Source: Lumbricus rubellus
Lineage: Eukaryota > Annelida > Clitellata > Crassiclitellata > Lumbricidae
Assembly: GCA_945859605.1 (NCBI GenBank)
Contig: OX243814.1
Location: 42,476,931-42,540,930 of the forward strand
Direction of reading: 5' to 3'
Length of the DNA stretch: 64,000 nt
In this document: positions 11,161 through 24,052 of the stretch, in pieces
How the letters are laid out: every line of letters begins with the position of its first letter
How positions within the stretch are numbered: position 1 is the stretch's first letter
Made by a program: the position numbers and the translations under genes
Notes under the pieces: generated by a model
What the model was told of the DNA's origin: nothing
Databases searched by the model: none
The model's input: the letters and a program-made list of their open reading frames with translations, nothing else

Positions 11161-11639
11161 GAGGCAGGTCGAGAAGCCATACACAGTAATTTTGCACGTG
11201 CGTAGTCAATTACTCTGCGGATAAAATGACCTTTTAGCTCTCCTACGGCCATAATTATCATCACCTCACAAGAGATCTTTAGATATCCCTGGACAGAAAA
11301 GTGGACGATGCAAAAATGGTTCAGTGGGTCAATGTCAGGTAGGAACTCCTAACAATAATGTCCGCTACTACCGACTATATTATGTACAACAGCAACAACT
11401 ATCGACACTAGTACTACCCCCTCGCGTGCACCGGAGCCATAATCGTAAACTCGAAACGTCTCTCTTCTACAGCGCCAAAAAAAGTATTGTCGCGAGAATA
11501 AGACAATTTACTGACCTATTACCGCACATGCACGTGAGCCTGTCAAGCACATTTTAGGTAGACCCATACGCATTAAAGTATAATCAATGACAGGCGCACT
11601 TTGCACAGTGGAAGAAAAAAGTGCCTCATCACCAAATAT

Positions 11640-11850
11640 CAGGGCTGTTTTTAAGGAAATTTTATTACTGCACAACTTCGTTTTTCTCCCATCATCCAAA
11701 GTAGGCTAAATTACTTCCAATCGGAGCACAGTGACCTTTTTTGCTAGCTTTAACTGTACAGAAGTGCTTCTATATAGCCTATACAACTGCTCGAATCCAT
11801 TTAGAACTGCACATTTTGTGTACAAAAGTACTGCAGGTTAAAAAGTCCTG
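11640..11850. mobile_element. hAT-type MITE (family A, copy 2), perfect 8-bp TSD
   Basis: The perfect direct repeat CCAAATAT (11632-11639 and 11851-11858) flanks termini CAGGGCTG...AGTCCTG. The 211-bp body aligns with the other family A copies. It differs from copy 3 by an inserted GGCTA at 11703-11707, and by a larger TAGCCTA-containing insertion near 11771. Confidence 0.88.
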
Positions 11851-12174
11851 CCAAATATAGTAATGTTATTCCCAAATACATAGGCTACACATAGGGCTTC
11901 TTCATCTTCGAGTTCTCTGCCTCTAGGCAGGTTCGAAAGCAAAATGCCGCCACTCCATTCTTAGTTACACATAGGCCTATGCAGTGCTTAAAGTGCAAAA
12001 AAGAAGTAGGCTATACCTGGACGCTCCTAGCTTTCCCGTGTGTGCTGGTGAAATAAGTGGCAGGACAGCATTCAGGTTTGAAAATAATTGCATACAATAG
12101 AGCTGGTCACAATGATGATCTAATCACGATGATGATTATGTGGAAGCCCGGCCACGCGTTGCTGTGGCTGAAAA

Positions 12175-12305
12175 GAGCCTCCCTCCTCCTCCCCCTCCCT
12201 CTCCCACTTCCCCCTCCCCTCCACCTCCCCTCCCTCCCCTCCCCATCCCTTCTATACCTTCTATACCTTCTTCTTCATCATCATCATCATCATCATAATA
12301 ATTAT
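12175..12305. repeat. CT-rich tract and (CAT)n
   Basis: Polypyrimidine CCTCCCCT repeats (12178-12270), then (ATC)n and an AT stretch. Confidence 0.9.
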
Positions 12306-12334
12306 AATAATTATTTCAGTAGGCCTAAGCTGAG

Positions 12335-12463
12335 AAGAGAGAAAAACCACGCAAAAACTGGCAGGACACCAAGAAATGTGATTATAGATGTCTGGAGATG
12401 TCACGTGAAGAGGCTGAGGAGCTGGCGATGGACAGGAATGAGTGGAGGAGATGCATTGCCTGA
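12335..12463 (+). pseudogene. LINE reverse transcriptase C-terminal relic
   Basis: The plus-strand translation reads KPRKNWQDTKKCDYRC then EEAEELAMDRNEWRRCIA and a stop. The pattern RGRPxxxWxD...A.DR..WR is the usual C-terminal end of RTE-like and related non-LTR retrotransposon polymerases. Only about 43 codons survive, so it is a relic. Confidence 0.5.
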
Positions 12464-12499
12464 CGTAACAGATCTGCACGGGAAAGACTAAGTGCTATA

Positions 12500-14283
12500 A
12501 GCTGAGTATATAGTACCCACCGAAACAAAATCCTGGCTGTGACCTTGGGCCTTCTATGTCATAGAACAGGGTTCCTTCCGCTACAGACAACATTCGTTCA
12601 TTCCCATCTTGTGAGCTTTCTTAGAAAAGCACTTTTTCTTTGAAATCACAAATCTTCATCATGCAACTGAAAAAACTTTTCTTGAACTCCTTTTTGGTCA
12701 TTGATATACAGTCTAATATTTCGAAACTAATGAACCGCAGATGACGACAGCAGTTGCTTCATTATCACTGCAGCGAAATATAAGTCTTCATTCTAATTAA
12801 GGAAGTAAAGATGAGAACTATCCTCTAATGTAGCCCTAAAAATGCATCCATGCAGTGTTTAATCTAGACCCTCTTATCCTCAAGGATGGTGAATGAAGGT
12901 TTCTTGAGGAGGGACGAACGTTATTTTGAAAGATAACACTGGATAGAAGCCATTTACTTGTAAAACAAAATTTTTTACAATATGATATTACCAGTAAATT
13001 ATGCTCATCATTTTATGATTAAGTCCAATAACAAATGATATCATTATTATCATATAATAGCAAATCATATCGCGGTTACTATAACTATAATACAATACAA
13101 AAACGTGAATAGCAACTAGACATTATCATTTTTCATATTTTTCTGCCGAAGGGAGCAACTTATCGGGAGGGGAACTCCATTTCCCCTTCATAGATTAAAC
13201 ATTGGCAGCTATATGGTTATTAAATGCTAGCAGTTTCATTTTCATAGCCAGAGGCCTACCGTCTGACTGTTGCACATACAGTGTAGCCTACACTCTACAC
13301 ACTGTACAGTCAGTGTACCCATAGTAGCTGAGTAACCTATGTTAGAGGACACAGATGAGACCCAAATTTAGAAAAAATTAAATTTTCTGCTTTGAATTAG
13401 ATTTGGTATCTGACATTGTCTACAAGCCTGTCGTTAATTTGATATATAGGTCTATTCCTGTGCATCACAATAAATGTATCAGCTGCCTACATGTATATAC
13501 GGTAGGCTACTGTAGTTTCTTTCTTTTGTATGAAATTAGATTATCCATTCGCTGCTTTTTCTTTCTTCTCCTCGTCAGCCTGTCTCAGCGCCAGAAAATT
13601 CGCCAATTTGGTCGCGTGTGAAATTCTCTATTCACTTTTCAATACAGCTATCGAACTCCGCCAATGAAATTTGGCCAGCTTTCCTTCTTTCGCTTGGCAT
13701 TTTTCTACATGTCATTCAAGTCAGTTTTATTTCTACAAGAATTCATCCGTTTATTTCATGTCTGTTTTGCAGTTTGTAGATCTGCATCTTCCCATCTTCC
13801 ATATCTTCTTTTCTATACTTTAAATGATGATGTTGATGATGATGATGATCAAAGTCTTTGATTGTCATCATCATCATCGTCGTCGTCGTCGTCGTTGTCT
13901 TCATCTTCATCATCATTCCTTTTCTGCACTTCCACGCATGCCCCTCACGCTTCTTTTATAAATAGCAGAATGTCCCTTATGACATTATTTCGAACTCGGT
14001 AATTGTACGTCTTGGTCTAGAGGCTACACGTCCATGCAGCGCAGCTTCAAGCATTTTTCTCCTGAAAATATAATACACTAATAGTATGGCTGGCGTGGTG
14101 ACAGTGTAGCAGCTATTACAGTTTCTATTCGATACTTGCATGCGAAATATAGCAACCTACGCATAATATATATAGAAATATAATTATATATTCGCAAGAA
14201 AAATGTTTAATACATATATATACTAATATATATATATTATATGCACATACTCACAACTATATACATGTATGCATACTTTGCAT
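12500..14283. other. No gene recognised
   Basis: AT-rich sequence without a convincing frame. It contains a short GAT/CAT triplet tract (about 13825-13918) and several TAGGCCTA-type palindromes (near 13251, 13286, 13503). Confidence 0.4.
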
Positions 14284-14460
14284 AGTCTATATTATATATA
14301 TATATATAATTTTATATATATATATATATAAAATTATATATAAATATAATCTATATATATATATATATGAGTTGCTCTGTGATGTCCTCGGTATAGAATA
14401 TGATTCTACATTATCCATTACCAGTCATCACCATCAGCAGCAGCAGCAGCAGCAGCAGCT
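14284..14460. repeat. (TA)n palindromic tract and (CAG)n
   Basis: Alternating AT from about 14284 to 14368 can fold back on itself. It is followed by a short (CAG)8-like run at about 14436-14458. Confidence 0.85.
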
Positions 14461-15154
14461 AATGACGTCAGTTATTTTTTTGGTGGCAATGGATGCGAGC
14501 AACTAATCTCCATTTTCTCTCCGCCATCTATCATTTGTTCAGACATTCTGTTCTCGTGTTAACCCGACTGTCATTATCTGGTTTGTGTTCGCCGTCTACT
14601 TACTTACTTTCATTAGTGAAGACTAACCAATGTCCAGTTCGGTCTTGTTCGATCTTTGTTGCACTTTCTTTTCAATCTCAGTCCATATAGAAAAACTCTT
14701 GAGATTTGTTCAATAATTCGGCAGTGTTTGATCTATACATGTACGTCTCTGGGGAAGCTCCCCCCCCCCAGAGACATTACCCCAGAACAATTTAAGGTGT
14801 TGTTTACATGCACATACGTATCATTTCCACCCACCTCCCCATCCCCAGAAAACGGCACCTCAGACACGTAACATTTCCCTCGCCCCAGAAAATTTGACAG
14901 CTCTTGTTTACATGAGTAGATGCAAAATTTCCAAACCTCATCGTCAGAATAACTCGCAGGACATAATATACAATTATACATGCACTAAAAAGTTAATAAA
15001 AAATTTACCGATCAAAGGGTTTTGTCGGTGTCTGGCTCAGCGGTTTCCTTCCTCCCAAAACGGCCGTTTTCTCCGTAGAAACCTCCCTAAAAACAGGGTA
15101 CTAGACTAAACACTATTAATTGGCATCAGCTCCAAAATGGTCAAGTCACTGACG

Positions 15155-15348
15155 CAGGGCCGTTTTCAAGGAATTTTTAGAACTGCACAACCCCTTTTTT
15201 CTTTCCCATCCTCCATGGTAAATTACTCCCAATCGGAGAAAAATGGCCTTTTTCAACTACTTTTCACTGCCCAGAAGTGCTTCTACAACTGCACAAATCC
15301 ATTTAGGACTGCACATTGTGTGTACAACTGCACGTTAAAAAAGCCCTG
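15155..15348. mobile_element. hAT-type MITE (family A, copy 3)
   Basis: Termini CAGGGCCG...AAGCCCTG. Flanks CACTGACG and CATTGAAG match at 6 of 8, a decayed 8-bp duplication. At 194 bp this is the shortest copy; it lacks all of the TAGGCCTA-type insertions seen in its relatives and so approximates the ancestral form. Confidence 0.75.
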
Positions 15349-15940
15349 CATTGAAGCCTAAAAAGTCGCGACAATTTTTAACAAGCAGGGCTATTTGAAT
15401 AGAAATCTTTTTATGTCATGCCTACAGATTTTTTGTACCAATTAATATGTCCTTGACAGTCGCTGCCGCAGTCAACACATTTCTTCTGCTGTGAAGATTC
15501 TTTTCTCGGCATGCATCCAATCGCATTGTTCAGTATTCTTATACACAACACGTATGACTGTGAATGTTGGTCGCATCACCGTTGGACTTCTTTGTTATAA
15601 TATTTCTATGGATTCTCCGTATTCTGTTCGCTTTTCAAACTGATTGTAAGGCGTGTCAAATTCTGCTTTGTATCAAATTGTATGGCTTCAATGGCTATTG
15701 CTTTCTACGGCTGCTATGCTGCCATCTGCGCTTGTTAGAAGCACGGTCATTGGTGTAGGATGATGTATAGAGTATGCGCAATACGCATGCAGCATTTCAA
15801 TTATTTGGGTTTCAACCCAGGTTACATGTAGTTCATCTTGCTCATCTTCTAAAGCCTACGGCAAATTTTTTTAAAGGATGGTGGGGTTTGGGTCTAAACA
15901 CCCGGCTCCTTCGCAATATCAGTGGTCTGGTCATACTGTG

Positions 15941-16258
15941 CAAGGGCGGATACAGAAACGTTTAACGGGGGGGGGGTCAAAACATTCTAGGCCTTGGGTC
16001 TGGGGAAAAAAAATTCGTGTCCGCCCAATAAGTTTATGACCTTTTTTAGTCCTCAGGTTTAGACTTCTGGAAAACATGCCATTTCCAAATGGGGGCCACA
16101 ATGCATGGGCATTTTCTTAATACGGGGTGGGGCCAAAATATGCAATATATACATTGTTCCACAGCATGTTCAATCCAAATGGGGGGGCCACGATACATGG
16201 GCATTCCTAAATGGCGGGGGCCATGGCCGGATAAGCCCCCGCCCTGGATCCGCCCCTG
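15941..16258. mobile_element. hAT-type MITE with GGGCGGAT termini
   Basis: Flanks ATACTGTG (15933-15940) and ACACTGTG (16259-16266) match at 7 of 8. Termini CAAGGGCGGATACAG and CTGGATCCGCCCCTG are inverted repeats with two mismatches. The body is G-rich with internal TGGGGGCCA-type repeats. No transposase. Confidence 0.75.
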
Positions 16259-16266
16259 ACACTGTG

Positions 16267-18921
16267 TGAGATGTATAAAATTGTGATTGCTTGGCAGGCA
16301 TGATGCTTTCAATAGAGCCACTTGACAAGAGGCTACCAACGGAAACAATTAAGTAAAAAAACACCATTGACAATTTTTCTATGCGAAAGTAACCTACAAT
16401 AGTTCTACAATCATGTAGGCTATAAATAATTGTTTTCTGCTTAATTGCGTGCAATTAAATAGATGACCGACCACTTTAATTCTTGTTCGCTGACTAAATG
16501 GGTTTAGACAGGAAATTAAAATAGCTCACGCGTCGACAAAAATTTAATAATGTTCCGTGTTCATTATCAGACCTAGGCCTAAGCTTATAGCCTATCAACA
16601 TATTGACAAATCTATTTATTATAATAGGCCTATGAGCACATTAGCAACATCAGAATTTTACCAGCGTTCAAAGCCGTTCATGTTTTAAAAAGCTCGTAAA
16701 TTCTTTTTGTACAACTGAAGCACAGTAGGCCTATGTTAAAGGTCTAAAATTTATCTATTTCCTTGCTGATTCTTTCTAACCTCATGACTTCGTACGCTGT
16801 ATTAACATGGCGCTGATGTCTTGAACCGTGAACAACAAATCGGGAGCAGACGTTTGTACAGGAACCCCCTAATAATGACGCTCCAGATAGTATTGTTTAT
16901 TTTAATCTAACTGATCTAACTGACCGGTTCAGATAAGAATGCGAAGGAGGATTCAAAGCCCACTTTGCAGCATCGGTTAAGTTAACAAGTAAATCTAATA
17001 CAATTAAAAATTAGCAAAGTTAGAACACCTGCAACAAAAGTAGTCCCAAACTTTGAATCACGATTGTCAGAAGTGAAATTCGTTTCTGAAAAAATTACTT
17101 GACTTGATAGATCTAATAGGCTACTCAAAAGAGACTCTTAATTAAGTCAAAAAATAAGAGATCTTCAATCTTCAGAAATGTGAATTAAAAAAATATAAAT
17201 TAGATGGCATAATAGCCTATGCAAGTGAAATACCGGCTTGGACGGGAAGGCAATGTTGACACGAAATTGCAACGATTCGATATGAAACGATACATCAATT
17301 GTGGCGAAAGACAAGGAGCCTTAATATATGTAGCCTATGACACAAATAGCACGAAATTTCAGCAAAATATTTGCTAAGATCAAAATCACCGAAATAACAA
17401 AGAATTATGATACCGTGCTTGATGAAAAGAAACTCTGAAGACAAGAACGGATGATGAGAATTGAAACGTGATAATATCAGAAGACATTATCAACAAAACA
17501 GCCAACGAGTTCGAGGTTTCGAACGTGACTAAATCAGTCAACATCTTAAAATGTAGAAATGATCAGGGTCGACATGCATTTGGTTATTGACCTACTTGCT
17601 TACTACTTGATAATAATAACACCATCGCCGGTGTCACGAAATAGAGAATTCCCATAACAATCGTTTCTCCCCAGATTAAGAGAGGTTGAAAAGTCACTTC
17701 CACGCGTGTTTATTTTTGCCAATTAACTTCCATTTGATTTGTTTTGAACATTGTCAATAACAGATGCGTGTATCCCCATTAGCTAACTTTGTCGGTTTTG
17801 ATTTTTAGACCATTTAGGACACTTGAGACAAATTGGGATGAATAGAGGTGTGGGTCCGATGTTTTTCTCTCTTTTTACTCTTATAGGCGCTCTATAAATC
17901 CTCAAAATAATATGAACTTCTGTTCAGTTCGCTGGTGAGCTATCTCAAACAATGCCTTCTATCTGATTCAGACTGACGTCGGAAATCCCGTTAGTGTCAG
18001 GATAGGTCCAACTGGTGTGGAGCTACACGTTTGCCTATGCCATTTAATTTAGAATCCACGTTTGTAGAAATGATATCAAGCTTAGAGTTCTATTCGATTG
18101 AATATCATCGGATGAGTCAGGAAGGGACAATTGGGAAATTACCCCATACAAAAGAATATTTATCTTCATCTGAATTAGCGTTTAGAAAATAGAACACAAT
18201 ATATTGCTCAGCAATAACACGATAAGTTCAGTAGTTCATGTGCTGGATATCTAGGCATAAATAGGCCTACATCATTCGCGCTTTCTGGTAAGTAATTGCT
18301 GATTTTTAAGGGTTCCACTCGCCCATCCGTTGCGGTTTAGCAAGACATTATTCACGCAAATTACGTAACAGCGTCCAGTCTGCACCGAGTGGCCGTCTAG
18401 ACTTAGCGAATAATGTGTCAGCTGTTCAATACCCTAGAGAACGATAAGCGAAAGAGATTTGGTTTCAGGATGGAAAGGGTTAAAAATGCGGAAGAGGAGC
18501 TTAGCAGATGAAATGGATTTTGTGGGAAACGTTATGCAACATCGTCGTCCATCAAGACTTCTAAAGCCGTGGATATTGCACTCATCTGCAAACACACGTG
18601 CGAACCATAATGCACTAAAGCGTTATGTCTATGCCGACATATTTTATTAGCATTTTATTATTAGCATATCATACATAGGATTGACAGAATTGCCATTAAA
18701 GGGCAAGCATCTTTCTTATCATTGAATACAATGTTGGCATATTATTAAGATAGGGCCTACTATCCATCTGATTGTCATAATACATTGTCATATTAGGTCG
18801 TGTATTTAGTTTACAAGTATTGTTTGCACATTATTATCATTGGCATGGTATTCGCTGTATTCAGGTGATTGGTAGAGATTATCATTAAGTTATTCGCACA
18901 TTATTGGCATAGATATTATTC
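16267..18921. other. No gene or transposon recognised
   Basis: I find no long frame, splice-consistent exon set or inverted-repeat pair. TAGGCCTA palindromes recur (16576, 16627, 16730, 18265). Confidence 0.4.
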
Positions 18922-19033
18922 ATGGGATCATTACTATTACTACAAATATTGCCATTGCCATCACTGTTAATAGCCTACTACCACTGCCCGTACTGCCAAA
19001 GATATTTTACTACTCCTATACGACGACGACTAC

Positions 19034-19114
19034 TACCACCACCACCCCACCACCACCACCACCACCACCACCACCACCACCACCACCACCACCACCACCA
19101 CCACCACCACCACC

Positions 19115-19146
<32 letters not shown>

Positions 19147-19175
19147 CAGTACTACTACTACTACTACTACTACTT

Positions 19176-19218
<43 letters not shown>
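19034..19218. repeat. (CAC)n followed by (ACT)n
   Basis: About 90 bp of CAC triplets then about 90 bp of ACT triplets. His- and Tyr-rich frames here are artefacts. Confidence 0.97.
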
Positions 19219-19524
19219 AAGGCCTTACTCCTCTCATCAATAACATAGGCTACAACTTGCATGTCATTCGCATGATTTTTTTATCTCAAAAACGAGCAGG
19301 ACCACTCACGAATTGGCGCATGCAAAATTCGATATCATTTATGTACAGTTATAGTGCTCAGAAAATGCTTCTTTATCTCGCTCTAGGCTCTTGTTATGTC
19401 CTAAATGGCGTTATATAAAAGCATTTAGGTACGACTGGTAGGGCCCACATCCAGTCTTTGTGACTGGAGTTTACCTGAACTAGACACAGTCGTTGTTACC
19501 AGGGAGACCGTCCACTTTGATATA

Positions 19525-20932
19525 CAGGGTGGCTCAAAAAAAAACGTACCACCGGAAAAAATGCGATAACTTCTCAACCGATTGACATTTTTCTCCGAAA
19601 ATTTTCCAATTTGTAGGGGAATGAATTTTCAACAATCCCTGAAAGTTTCAGTTGAAACCTTTCATGTTTGCAAAAGTTACAGCTGTTCAAACTTAAAATT
19701 TCGTTTTTTCAAATTTTCGCGGAAAATGAACGTCACTTGTAGATTTCCATGTCAAATGATATCACTTTTCACTACGACCTCAGAATTTCGTTTTACACTT
19801 TATTGTAAGGTATAATGAGAGTGTCCACTCCCTGCCTTAGCACAAGCTCAACTTCTTTTTGTGAAGCTCAGTATGGCCTTGTTGGTCGGGTCCTGCGGCA
19901 ACTGACCCCACATTAGCAGCAAGACTTGCTTCAGCTGGCCAATGTTCTCCAACTTGGGATGAAATGTCTTGCAGCGTTCCAGAATAATTCACCAGACGTG
20001 ATAAGCAAGAGGACTAAGGTCTGGCGAGTTTGTTAGTCACCTTTGCCAATAAATTTACTGCATTTGATGGCAAAAAATAAGGTAGCGTCATCATAATCAG
20101 CCTTGCCGTGCGAGCAAGCAGGCGCACCGTCCTGCTGGAAATTAAAACCAGATGTTAGAGCATGCCTGGTCTTCAATGAGTCTGGGTAAGAGAGTTCAGC
20201 GATGAGTTTGACATTTAGCCTACTGAATGGTATTAAATGCAGTCTTTTCTTGCAGCTGTAACACACGCCAGCATAGCTGATACTGAAATCAGGATGTGCT
20301 TTGCAAACGTAACCCTTTCGAATACCAAGCGAATTTCCTGAACATGACATTTTCCCTCGTCAGACCAAATGACAACTTCCTGCCTCTCTTCCAGCATCTG
20401 ACCTTCGTTACATAAACACGTTTGCAGATAGCCTTCAAAGTGCTTCAGGCTTCACTTTTCACTGGGTCTTTTGCTATGACCGCGCGATGTCCCAGTCTCT
20501 GTTCACGTAACGTCCGAGTTCCCATTTTATCCTCTGCAGAAACTTTGCCCATGACGTTCAGTAACGGATTGACAAACTGAGGCCTTAATATACAAAATAT
20601 GACCATATACTAACAGCTTACATAATAAACAGCTTATCTACAGCTCTTAGTGAGGTTGTATGACATTGTCATCATTTTATGTGTTGCAATTTGCCCAAAA
20701 ATCGTAATGAAATCACATGTAATGGAACAAGATTCTCCGGATATTCAAAAAAACGAAATTTTAAGTTTGAACAGCTGTAACTTTTGCAAACATGAAAAGT
20801 TTCAACTGAAACTTTCAGGGATTGTGGCAAATTCATTCCCCTGCAAATTGGAAAATTTTCGTAGAAAAAGGTCAATCGGTAGCGAAGTTATCGCATTTTG
20901 TCCGGTGGTACGTTTTTTTTTGAGCCACCCTG
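19525..20932. mobile_element. Mariner-type transposon relic with about 190-bp terminal inverted repeats
   Basis: TA dinucleotides flank CAGGGTGGCTCAAAAAAAAA (left) and its reverse complement (right). The inverted repeats run about 190 bp inward (19525-19717 and 20740-20932) at over 90 percent identity by eye. TA target, a CAGGGTGG terminus and a transposase fragment containing FQQDGAPA place it in the Tc1/mariner superfamily. The 1.4-kb length is right for a full element but the coding part is broken. Confidence 0.88.
19825..20350 (-). pseudogene. Degenerate mariner transposase
   Basis: The minus-strand frame 20350 to 20033 contains NVKLIAELSYPDSLKTR and FNFQQDGAPACSHGKADYD, matching the block around the second catalytic Asp in mariner transposases. 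Downstream, after stops and frame changes, remnants such as LLLITSGELFWN persist to about 19825. The N-terminal DNA-binding part is not recognisable. It is non-functional. Confidence 0.75.
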
Positions 20933-21289
20933 TACAAGTATTATGTCGTGTAATCCCGTGAACAGAAGAACGGCCAGTGTATTAGTTACATTGACATTTC
21001 CTGAACAGGTCTACGCTTAGCATTCGTTTTATTGTGAAAGTCACCGCGGTCGTCATAGCGCGACGGTTAACAAGCGCCAAGAGAGCAGCAGAGAATAAAG
21101 ACTGGTAAACGCGTTTGAACAGCATTCGTGTTGTGTGAAGTAGGCTAAGACTCATGTAGCGCCTTTTAAGCAACTCACAAAGCGTTGCCTAACTATGGAC
21201 ATACATGTACGCATGAGTCCAAGGCCGTCTTTTCTAGTTCATAAATTATTCAGTGTACAAATGTGCATGACATTGTGTGCGCGTGTTTG

Positions 21290-21386
21290 CATGTGTGTGT
21301 GCATTGGTATGTGTGTATCTATGCATGTGTGTGTATGTGTGGGTGGGCCCGGTGGGTGTGTATGCGTGTATGTGTGCATGTGTGTG

Positions 21387-21460
<74 letters not shown>

Positions 21461-21565
21461 CGTGTGTGGACATGCGTGTGTTTGTGTGCGACGGGCGTGA
21501 GTGTATGTGTGTGTATCTATGCATGTGTGTGTGTGTGGGTGTATGTGGGTGGATGTGTAATATTG
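21290..21565. repeat. (GT)n-rich tract
   Basis: A pure (GT)n run at about 21388-21457 inside imperfect TGTGTATG repeats. Confidence 0.97.
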
Positions 21566-22257
21566 TGTATGTGTGTCTACAGACTACAGAGAACTAATTA
21601 TATTTTTCTTAGAATTTCTTCCTGGTATACTCAAAAATATCTTTCTTTTGCTTGTTGCACCAAAATGCACAGTAACGATGTTTTCGACCGCTAATAGTTC
21701 GGGCTATTAGAGCCCACGGGAAGACAATGCAAAATCTCAAGGGTCACGACAACAGTTTATAAATTCAATACAACATTTAAACATTAATTGCATTGCGCAG
21801 GCGGCGCAATAATTGTATAGACCATACTTGACATAACACGACATGATAATTATAACACAACATAACATGATAAAACATAACATTAAAGGGTTTACAATGG
21901 TTGAGAAGACTAAAGATTTGTGTAAGAGCCACCACTAATGCAATCCTTACAATATGTTTTAATATCCCATCTGCCCGAGCGATCCTCTCGACCTTGAAAT
22001 TGCTGAGTGTCTCCATTGAAAATGCCTCATCACTCGGCTCACAACTGGCATTTATTGCCAGCTGCCAAAAGATCTTTGCGTGATGTCTCCTTGTGATTGC
22101 CTGAAGATGTTTATCTGAGTTGTCGTAATTCCGTTCTGTCAGCCAACTGAAAAATCTCGTGATTGGCGTGACTTCTTCGTTGGCTATCATCTTGTGCGTC
22201 TATGAGATAGACGGAGACATGAACAGAGAGAGGGGAAGACAGATGGACATTGGACAG

Positions 22258-22458
22258 CAGGGCTTTCTTAACGTGCAGTTGTACACAAAATGTGCAGACT
22301 TTCTAAATGGATTTATGCAGTTGAAGAAGCACTTAGGCCTATGTACAGTTAAAACTAGCAAAAATGGTCATTTTCCTCCGATTGGAAGAAATCTACTAAG
22401 GAGGATGGGAAGGAAAAGGAGTTTGTGCAGTTCTGAAAATTCCTTTAAAACAGCCCTG
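22258..22458. mobile_element. hAT-type MITE (family A, copy 4)
   Basis: Termini CAGGGCTTTC...AACAGCCCTG, inserted opposite to copies 2 and 3. Flanks TTGGACAG and ATGGACAG match at 7 of 8. It carries a TAGGCCTA at 22334-22341 that the other copies lack. Confidence 0.82.
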
Positions 22459-22544
22459 ATGGACAGAAAGACACACACAGAGAAAGACGAAATTCAGAAC
22501 AAATAATTATGCAGAGATTTTCTGACAGAAGTTCAATTGTGCAT

Positions 22545-22618
22545 AAATCAGACATGACCAGACATGACCAGACATGAACAGACATGACCAGACATGACAT
22601 GACATGACATGACATGAA
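22545..22618. repeat. GACATGACCA / GACAT repeat
   Basis: Ten-base GACATGACCA units followed by pure GACAT pentamers. Confidence 0.85.
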
Positions 22619-23578
22619 GGGGAAGTAGCGGGAGAAGAATTGTTGTATCGACCCACATGAAGACAATAATTGCCAAACAAAGCCTCGCTTACTAGCAGGT
22701 GGTTAGAATGAAAATCGTGCCGGGAAGATTTTGCTTCACATCGCCATCTGACCATTTTTACCTACTCGTGACATACTTATACATGAAGCTACTATAATAC
22801 TCGGTCCTCTGCCCGTACAAACCATATCGTCTATATTCTAGAGTTGAAGTGCTTCACTCTGGGCCTATAATATAGATTAACATTATATATGCATGCATAT
22901 ATATATATATATATAATTATATATATATATATCTCATAAGTATTATGTTATGCAACGACTTGGGCTACAAAGATCCGCTAATGATACAGCGCAGTGTGGT
23001 GCATTTTGTATTTATAACAAGAAGAAAATTTGGAGTTAAATTACACGTAGACCTATGCTAACTTAACACACAACTTCCACGCTTCCTTTAATTCGTAAAT
23101 TTATTCAGGATTAATTAATTATATTTAGTATAACTGACGAATAGGCCTACGGGCATGTTTCAATTATGAAAATCATTGATAAACGACCGTGTATTAATGC
23201 GGCTAATACGTTCCATTATGTCCATTCATCCAGAACAACACTAGATGGATTTCTATCCCGAACTTTGTGGCGTCAATGCCTCTTTTTCCAGATGTACAAT
23301 TAATTGATATGCAATGATTTAAATTGAAAAATTTATCGAGCCGCTGATTCCCGATAAGACTTCCTTCTCGTCGTAAATTTCATTTCAAGTAATTGTTGTG
23401 ACGCAAATAAAATTTCGTCTGAGCGATTCGTCTTTAGACCAAGCAATTTAATTATAGATAAAATGGAATTTATTGCAGACAATCTGTACGCACAGGTGCG
23501 TGGAAAAAAGCAACGCTGAAAAACAGGCCACAATTCGCAGAAATGATATGCATGTGTACATGTATTATGCATGCATGA

Positions 23579-23990
23579 TTGTATGTATGTATGTATGTAT
23601 GTATGATTGTATGTATGTATGTATGTATGTATGTATGTATGTATGTATGTATGTATTTATGTATGTATGTATGTATGTATGTATGTATGTATGTATGTAT
23701 GTATGTATGTATGTATGTATGTATGTATGTATGTATGTATGTATGTATGTATGTATGTATGTATGTATGTATGTATGTATGTATGTATGTATGTATGTAT
23801 GTATGTATGTATGTATGTATGTATGTATGTATGTATGTATGTATGTATGTATGTATGTATGTATGTATGTATGTATGTATGTATATATATATGTATCATG
23901 TATGTATGTATGTGTGTATCTATTCTAGGCCCTATGTATGTTTGAATGTATGTATGTTCTACTATGTATGTATGTATGTATGTATGTATG
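23579..23990. repeat. (GTAT)n microsatellite, about 330 bp nearly pure
   Basis: GTAT tetramers from about 23579 to 23905 with few interruptions, then imperfect repeats to 23990. Frames of repeating MYVC and of THIH/YIHT are artefacts. Confidence 0.98.
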
Positions 23991-24052
23991 TGAGTGTGTG
24001 TATATGAATGTATAAATCTGTGCATTTTCGCGTGTGTTGCTTTGTCTTTATA

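Noticed and set aside
12057..12491. 144-codon plus-strand frame
   Set aside because: It spans CT-rich and CAT repeats; the only real signal is a LINE C-terminal relic in another frame.
21777..22190. 137-codon minus-strand frame (MIANEEVTPITRFFSWLTER...)
   Set aside because: The first about 95 residues look protein-like, but I recognise no family and see no splice partners or flanking signals; not strong enough to call a gene.
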